Source: a bacterium (lineage in GTDB: Bacteria > Planctomycetota > Planctomycetia > Pirellulales > Pirellulaceae). Taken from it: a stretch of DNA of 11,204 nucleotides. The stretch lies in NCBI GenBank assembly GCA_030432015.1, contig JAUIHJ010000210.1, positions 1 through 11,204 on the forward strand, in the 5' to 3' direction. Each line of letters opens with the position of its first letter. Positions within the stretch are counted from its first letter, which is position 1. Position numbers and translations under genes: made by a program. The notes below the pieces were generated by a model. It had not been told where the DNA came from, did not search any database, and saw only the letters and a program-made list of their open reading frames with translations. Below, piece after piece: positions 7,746-11,204 of the stretch.

Positions 7746-8390
7746 CTATTTCTTACGTCCGCCCAGTTTCAAGGCACCCTGGAACGCCTCCAGAAAACGG
7801 TTGATTCCCGCGACGGTCAGTTCCTCCATCTTCCGAATGCGAATGTTCACCGCCGCCACGGCGATGATCAGCGGAATCGCGATCGCCAAACCGCAGGCGG
7901 TCGTGACAAGGGCAAAACTGATGTTCTCTGCCAGTTCGTCCGGCTTCACGTTTTCCGACGTCGCCAACTTGTCGAAGGCGCCCATCATGCCGGTCACCGT
8001 ACCGAACAGCCCGACCATGGGAGCACTCTTGATAATTGTATGCACCCAGGTCAACCGATGTTCCAAGTCGGCCAGAATGTCGCGTTGAAAGCGATCTTCG
8101 ACCAGCTGGCGGGCCTTCGTGAATCCGACGCTGCGATTTAAGATCGCCAGCATGGCCAATTGGGGAATCGCCCGGGGATCGCCTTCACATAATTCGCCCG
8201 CCCCGTCAAAATCACCCTGGGCAAGAGGTTCTTCCAGCCCATCCAAAAACTCGTCCTGGACACGTTCATTCTTGAAGCGTTTTTGTGCCACACGCCACCA
8301 GACGATGACACAGCAGAATGCGCCCCACAGGGCCATCGCGCCCATGAACAGGTAGACAATGACACCGACAATCTGAGTTAGCTGAGCCAT
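7746..8390 (-). CDS. exbB: MotA/TolQ/ExbB-family proton channel protein
   Basis: A 214-residue ExbB/TolQ-family integral membrane protein that forms the proton-channel scaffold around ExbD. One membrane span is at about 7-32. A cytoplasmic helical loop covers about 35-115. Two closing spans carry the family motifs: APMVGLFGTVTGMMGAF (123-139) and ISFALVTTACGLAIAIPLI (157-175), with the conserved small and Thr residues. Length is normal for the family. The ATG has AAGAGA 8 bases upstream. It begins 146 bases after the stop of the membrane protein before it; that gap (8391-8536) has an 8-bp inverted repeat with a long loop (8443-8450 and 8489-8496) but no clear promoter. The sequence alone does not separate ExbB from TolQ. 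The absence of TolA, TolB or Pal genes in the window gives no support for a Tol-Pal role. Confidence 0.95.
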   Translation of the reverse strand: MAQLTQIVGVIVYLFMGAMALWGAFCCVIVWWRVAQKRFKNERVQDEFLDGLEEPLAQGDFDGAGELCEGDPRAIPQLAMLAILNRSVGFTKARQLVEDRFQRDILADLEHRLTWVHTIIKSAPMVGLFGTVTGMMGAFDKLATSENVKPDELAENISFALVTTACGLAIAIPLIIAVAAVNIRIRKMEELTVAGINRFLEAFQGALKLGGRKK

Positions 8391-8536
8391 GCGTGCAATC
8401 TCTTCGTTCTATCGATCAATATTGCTGTGGAGCGGTACTGCGCGGGAAGCGTGGAGCAACTCTGGCGATTGGAAATAGATAAGCTAAGGCTTCCCGATCT
8501 GCAGTGCCTGCCAGCCGCGTACGTTGCGGACGAGTC

Positions 8537-9436
8537 CTAGGGAGGTGCGGGGCGGAAACGTTGTTCCGCCACATAGAACTCGTATTCGCGCCCGTTGGCA
8601 CGAACGCCAAAAATCGTCTTGAGGTATTCCTTGACGCTGAGATGCCCCTCTTTGTCCGCGTTGACCTTCTCAATCCAGGCCAGGCGGTCTTCCACCTCTT
8701 CCGGGTAAAACTGAAACATAATTCGGCCGTTGGTACCAATTCCGGCGCGTCCCAACAGCGTCTTATCGAACTGCTGCAGCGTGCCACCCTTCCACGTCAT
8801 AAAGAGACGCTTTTCATCTTTACTGAGACCGTCCCGCCGTTTCGGCGTCCCGGCACTCAAATTCGAGGCGTAGTCCATTTTTGCCGAACCGCCCGCCGCG
8901 CCCAGCTCGATCTTGAAGTAATCAAGTTGTCGCGCATACGCAGGAATTCCCGACGAAATCCAACGAACTTCCCAACGTTCCCAACGCGGAATGATGTTGT
9001 CCCCTTCGCCTTCCGGACCAGGCGGACGACTATCGCCACGCCCCCCTTCGCCTTTGCTGGTCACGGATGAGGCCGTGTTTAACACGTCGGTCGAGGCGGC
9101 GACCGACGAGACGGCGTCGGTAACCGCCTCCAGCGCAGCTTCCAGTTGGGGCTCGGCCAGTTCGGGCATCTCTTCCATCCCTGGCGCCAGCATGTCGCGT
9201 TCAAATCCGGGAGGATTGTCCCCGCGCCCAGCCGCGTTCTCCACCAGCTTGATCGGCACGGCGCGCTGTTTGAAGACCAGCGTCATGGTCAACCAGATGA
9301 TGAACATGATACCGACCGCGCAGCCGATCAGAATCAGCAGCGAGATCAACATCCCCGCCACCTGATCATAGCGAGACACGCGCATGTCGACTTCGACCGG
9401 TCGTTGGCGGCGAATCGAATCTGGTACGGAAGTCAC
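8537..9436 (-). CDS. Single-pass membrane protein of unknown family, candidate energy transducer
   Basis: A 299-residue protein I do not recognise as a named family. A short basic N-terminal tail (about 1-26) precedes one strong membrane span (about 27-55). Residues 56-145 look like a flexible periplasmic linker with acidic, Pro, Gly and Ala-rich stretches. Residues 150-299 are a folded-looking C-terminal domain beginning RWERWEVRWISSGIPAYARQ. This short tail, span, linker and C-terminal domain layout is the topology of TonB/TolA, and the gene leads an ExbB-ExbD-ExbD operon. However, the usual TonB C-terminal signature and long Pro-Lys repeats are absent, so a transducer role is inference. 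The start is GTG, chosen because AAGGA lies 10 bases upstream. Met18 is a possible alternative but would lose that site. The gene sits about 98 bases downstream of the predicted transcription start. Confidence 0.85.
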   Translation of the reverse strand: MTSVPDSIRRQRPVEVDMRVSRYDQVAGMLISLLILIGCAVGIMFIIWLTMTLVFKQRAVPIKLVENAAGRGDNPPGFERDMLAPGMEEMPELAEPQLEAALEAVTDAVSSVAASTDVLNTASSVTSKGEGGRGDSRPPGPEGEGDNIIPRWERWEVRWISSGIPAYARQLDYFKIELGAAGGSAKMDYASNLSAGTPKRRDGLSKDEKRLFMTWKGGTLQQFDKTLLGRAGIGTNGRIMFQFYPEEVEDRLAWIEKVNADKEGHLSVKEYLKTIFGVRANGREYEFYVAEQRFRPAPP

Positions 9437-9446
9437 GTCAGGTCCA

Positions 9447-9451
9447 TCCTT
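9447..9451 (-). promoter_or_regulatory. Ribosome binding site that supports the GTG start
   Basis: On the minus strand AAGGA lies 10 bases before the GTG at 9436. An ATG begins at 9447 but reads only four codons before a TGA that overlaps the GTG (as GTGA), so it cannot start the long gene. It may be a tiny leader frame. The AAGGA is therefore best assigned to the GTG start. Confidence 0.55.
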
Positions 9452-9472
9452 AAACAGTCACGTGGGTTGGAA

Positions 9473-9492
9473 ATTCGGTGGAACAACCGAAT
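9473..9492 (-). promoter_or_regulatory. Leader hairpin before the first operon gene
   Basis: A perfect inverted repeat with 7-bp arms (ATTCGGT at 9473-9479, ACCGAAT at 9486-9492) and a 6-base loop lies in the predicted untranslated leader, ending about 37 bases before the start codon. No T-run follows. It may shape the leader RNA or bind a regulator. Function is unknown. Confidence 0.35.
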
Positions 9493-9499
9493 CAAGACG

Positions 9500-9523
9500 G
9501 AGAAACTGCGACGAGAAACTGCG
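9500..9523 (-). repeat. Tandem 11-bp direct repeat in the operon leader
   Basis: GAGAAACTGCG occurs at 9500-9510 and again at 9513-9523, exact over 11 bases with a 13-base period. It lies about 10-35 bases downstream of the predicted transcription start, where a protein bound to both copies could block transcription. No regulator gene is in the window. Confidence 0.5.
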
Positions 9524-9524
9524 C

Positions 9525-9542
9525 ATTGGTGATTTCACCGAT
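9525..9542. promoter_or_regulatory. Imperfect palindrome overlapping the promoter, candidate operator
   Basis: ATTGGTGATTTCACCGAT forms two 8-base arms around a 2-base centre with one non-complementary pair. It overlaps the last two bases of the predicted -10 element and covers the expected transcription start (about 9534). This is the position of a classical repressor operator. It could also be chance; no regulator is identified. Confidence 0.4.
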
Positions 9543-9569
9543 AGTAATGCGGCGATCTCGAAATGTCAA
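9541..9569 (-). promoter_or_regulatory. Sigma70-type promoter of the Exb operon
   Basis: On the minus strand there is a perfect -35 box TTGACA (9569-9564), a 17-base spacer, and a -10-like TACTAT (9546-9541) that matches TATAAT at four of six positions, including the first two and last two. Predicted transcription begins near 9534 and leaves a leader of about 98 bases before the GTG start. It is the best promoter match I found in the window and faces the six-gene operon. Confidence 0.65.
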
Positions 9570-10085
9570 GGAAGTCGATTTAGACCGAAGTCGTTGCACT
9601 GCTGGGAGTTCGCATGCGTATCGAACACGCCGGCAGGTTCGACGACGTGACGATTCTGGGGCGCTTCGTGCGTTCTCCTGATCTTGGTCGAATCGAGTCT
9701 CCGGATCGGATCAAGGGATCCGCACCTCATTCTGCTCATGCCCAGTCCAATCGATGCCGAAGTAATATTTTTGCCCGCGAGAGCGAGCACGGGACCTTCC
9801 CTCCGCCTGGGATCCGCCATGACGGGGCAACCCGCTTTTTCCGTGGGCGGGGTTCTTTTCCCCAAACGGGGATTTGGTACGATAGTCGCTCGCTGGTCGC
9901 CTGAACCTTCGGTTCAAGACGAGCGACCATGTTGTGTCGCCCTGTTGTACCATGGTGCAGCGGGTGACGGCCCAGCTCGAACCGATGACATTGCCAATCG
10001 GTGGCAACGTTAAAAGTGGAAGCGGGGTCAGAAGCGGAAGCCGGGTGGTCGAAAACGAATTGTTTTCGGCAATCCAGTAGAAATT
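9570..10085. other. Noncoding region between operon promoter and tRNA, with several hairpins
   Basis: Short open frames exist on both strands but none shows a family motif or start signals I would trust. Structure visible: inverted GTTCG/CGAAC arms at 9608-9626; CGGATC/GATCCG at 9707-9722; a GC-rich hairpin with one bulge at 9829-9854; TCCCC/GGGGA at 9859-9872; a two-level stem at 9885-9927 (outer 8 bp, inner TGAACC/GGTTCA); TTGCCA/TGGCAA at 9991-10007; and CGAAAAC/GTTTTCG at 10050-10068. A weak plus-strand promoter for the tRNA may be ATGACA (9985-9990) with TTAAAA (10010-10015), but its 19-base spacing is poor. A noncoding RNA in 9829-10010 is possible but unproven. Confidence 0.45.
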
Positions 10086-10158
<73 letters not shown>

Positions 10159-10165
10159 CTTCAGT

Positions 10166-10197
10166 AAAGCCTAACCTGGAAACAGGTTAGGCTTTTT
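10166..10197 (+). terminator. Intrinsic terminator of tRNA-Phe
   Basis: A perfect 13-bp stem (AAAGCCTAACCTG, 10166-10178, pairing with 10183-10195) has a GAAA tetraloop and runs into a five-base T tract (10193-10197). The A-run on the 5' side also gives a short U-run on the other strand, so it could work weakly in both directions. Confidence 0.93.
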
Positions 10198-10720
10198 CAT
10201 TGGCGGAAGAAATACGGTACGCACGTCCATGCTTTATCGTGTTCTTCGATGATTTGGTCCCTGTTTAGCCACAGAATAGTCACAAGTTTGACTGGTTAGT
10301 GGTCCCGGATTCCTCTCAGGTCAGTTGGTTGCCCCACGGGTCGAATCCTGCGTTGCCCGCGCTCCACTCTGGACGGCGATTGCAATTGCGACGGTGATCT
10401 GCAGCCATTAACTCGTCGCACCGGATAACGCGGGACTTCGCTGGCCTCATGGGCGCCGACCCAGTCCCGCGACCGTGCTGTGCCCGACCGGCCAAGTCAC
10501 CCTCAGCTCGTTCTTTTTCGCTTGTGCGGAATGAGTTTGTGTGACATAGGGAACCTTGTGGAATACAGATGACCTCCTGGCCAGCACCAAACCGGAAGCT
10601 TGGCCATTCAAAAGCGCCCAGATCTTTGTGACATAAGATTTTGGCCAACCAAGTAAGGACATGTCCGAGCCAACTCAACCAACTGGCACTCTACGAGCCA
10701 CAGGATAGCTGCGGGCAACC
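10198..10720. other. Region between tRNA terminator and integrase, no convincing gene
   Basis: I see no gene I can support. A minus-strand open frame (10316-10678) has no recognisable motif. The stretch holds a repeated TGTGACATA (see separate entry), a 10-bp inverted pair CAGTTGGTTG (10322-10331) and CAACCAACTG (10676-10685) that brackets the region, and TTGGCCAA at 10641-10648. These could belong to recombination or regulatory sites of the integrase that follows, but none matches an attachment site I can name. No copy of the tRNA 3' end is found here. Confidence 0.4.
10540..10635 (+). repeat. TGTGACATA direct repeat upstream of integrase
   Basis: The 9-base sequence TGTGACATA occurs at 10540-10548 and 10627-10635, 87 bases apart (close to eight helical turns), both upstream of the integrase start and in the same orientation. 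Possible binding sites for the recombinase or a regulator. At this length, chance is not excluded. Confidence 0.35.
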
Positions 10721-11204
10721 GTGACGTTGCCGGACACGGCAAACGACAGCATCGTCGATTGGTTCAATGCCTATCTGCAGCATGACGTGCTCGGCGGATC
10801 CCTCAACACGTTCGCCGCCAAGGAGGCTGATCTCCGGCGCTTCCTGCATTACTTCGCGCATGCACTACACACCGATGCAATCGATTGCTGGACCAAGAGC
10901 ATCACTCGGGGCTTTGTCGCCTGGTTGCAGGAGGATGCCAATGCTGGCAAACCCTACGCGGCCGTCACCATCAACCGTAATCTGGTCACCTTGCGACATG
11001 GTGCCCGCTGGATTGACCGTCGCCGACCGTGTGCCGGCGGCAATCCGTTTGACGGCATCCGCGACATGCAGGTCGACGACCCGCCGGCCGTGGGCCTATC
11101 GGATCTCGAAGTGCTGCGGCTTCGAGCGGCCGCGGAGCAACTGCTCCGCCTGGCGATTCGCAAGGACCAACTGCCGAACCGCAACCACGCGATCCTGCTT
11201 ATTC
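10721..11204 (+). CDS. Tyrosine recombinase / phage-type integrase, N-terminal part
   Basis: An open frame of 161 codons running off the right edge without a stop. Residues about 8-103 look like the N-terminal SAM-like (core-binding) DNA-binding domain of tyrosine recombinases: SIVDWFNAYLQ, AKEADLRRFLHYFAHAL, and a TINRNLVTLRHGARW helix. A linker GGNPFDGIRDMQVDDPP follows, then the start of the catalytic domain (LSDLEVLRLRAAAEQ and NRNHAILLI, which normally lies just before the first catalytic Arg). The Arg-His-Arg-Tyr catalytic residues would lie beyond the window, so activity cannot be judged. An in-frame TAG at 10706 limits the start. GTG 10721 is preferred over TTG 10727. The Shine-Dalgarno is poor (AGGA 15 bases upstream). 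It lies 562 bases after tRNA-Phe and on the same strand, a layout typical of tRNA-targeted integrating elements. An integron-type integrase is not excluded. Confidence 0.85.
   Translation, partial: MTLPDTANDSIVDWFNAYLQHDVLGGSLNTFAAKEADLRRFLHYFAHALHTDAIDCWTKSITRGFVAWLQEDANAGKPYAAVTINRNLVTLRHGARWIDRRRPCAGGNPFDGIRDMQVDDPPAVGLSDLEVLRLRAAAEQLLRLAIRKDQLPNRNHAILLI

Noticed and set aside
9566..9904. Short overlapping open frames on both strands (about 96-99 codons)
   Set aside because: No hydrophobic, signal or domain pattern, competing frames on both strands, and hairpins within the region argue for noncoding DNA.
10333..10360. tRNA-like fragment (GGTCGAATCCTGC) resembling a T arm
   Set aside because: The flanking bases do not form a T stem or acceptor stem, and it does not match the 3' end of tRNA-Phe, so it is not a credible attachment-site copy.
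10316..10678. Minus-strand open frame of 120 codons before the integrase
   Set aside because: It has no recognisable motif and a second frame of similar length overlaps it. Left as unsupported rather than annotated.

Overview
The window looks like chromosomal DNA from a planctomycete, probably a Pirellulales-type relative. This is an inference from protein architecture: an LTxFQA-type helical domain of the kind seen at the start of many planctomycete Ser/Thr kinases, very large lineage-typical envelope proteins, an ExbD with a zinc ribbon added in front, and mostly weak Shine-Dalgarno sequences in GC-rich DNA. No taxonomic marker gene is present to prove it.

Layout. Positions 56-9436 hold six genes, all on the minus strand and read from right to left, and they look like one operon. 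In transcription order they are: a GTG-started single-pass membrane protein of unknown family (8537-9436); an ExbB/TolQ/MotA-family proton-channel subunit (7746-8390); a compact ExbD (7208-7726); a second ExbD carrying an N-terminal CxxC...CxxC zinc ribbon and a charged, proline-rich linker (6405-7205); a 1180-residue single-pass protein with a planctomycete helical domain, LTP repeats, TPR-like helices and a PQQ-type beta-propeller (2598-6140); and an 841-residue secreted protein with a helical front half and a family-5 (oligopeptide/nickel type) solute-binding domain (56-2581). Gaps are 146, 19, 2, 264 and 16 bases. A good sigma70-like promoter (TTGACA-N17-TACTAT on the minus strand, 9541-9569) lies upstream of the first gene. 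An imperfect palindrome overlaps its -10 and start region, and an 11-bp direct repeat sits in the leader.

Positions 9570-10085 contain no convincing gene but several hairpins. A complete tRNA-Phe(GAA) is at 10086-10158 on the plus strand, followed by a perfect 13-bp intrinsic terminator (10166-10197). About 520 bases without a convincing gene follow, and then the start of a tyrosine recombinase/integrase (10721 to the right edge, incomplete). A tRNA followed by an integrase suggests the edge of an integrated element.

How the genes may work together (inference). ExbB and two ExbDs form the core of a proton-motive-force-driven motor. The first gene has the topology expected of a TonB/TolA-like transducer but no recognisable TonB sequence. 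The propeller protein and the solute-binding-like protein would sit outside the inner membrane, and no ABC permease or ATPase is present. The cluster is a candidate envelope energy-transduction or uptake apparatus in which a solute-binding fold has been taken from ABC transport and coupled to an Exb motor.
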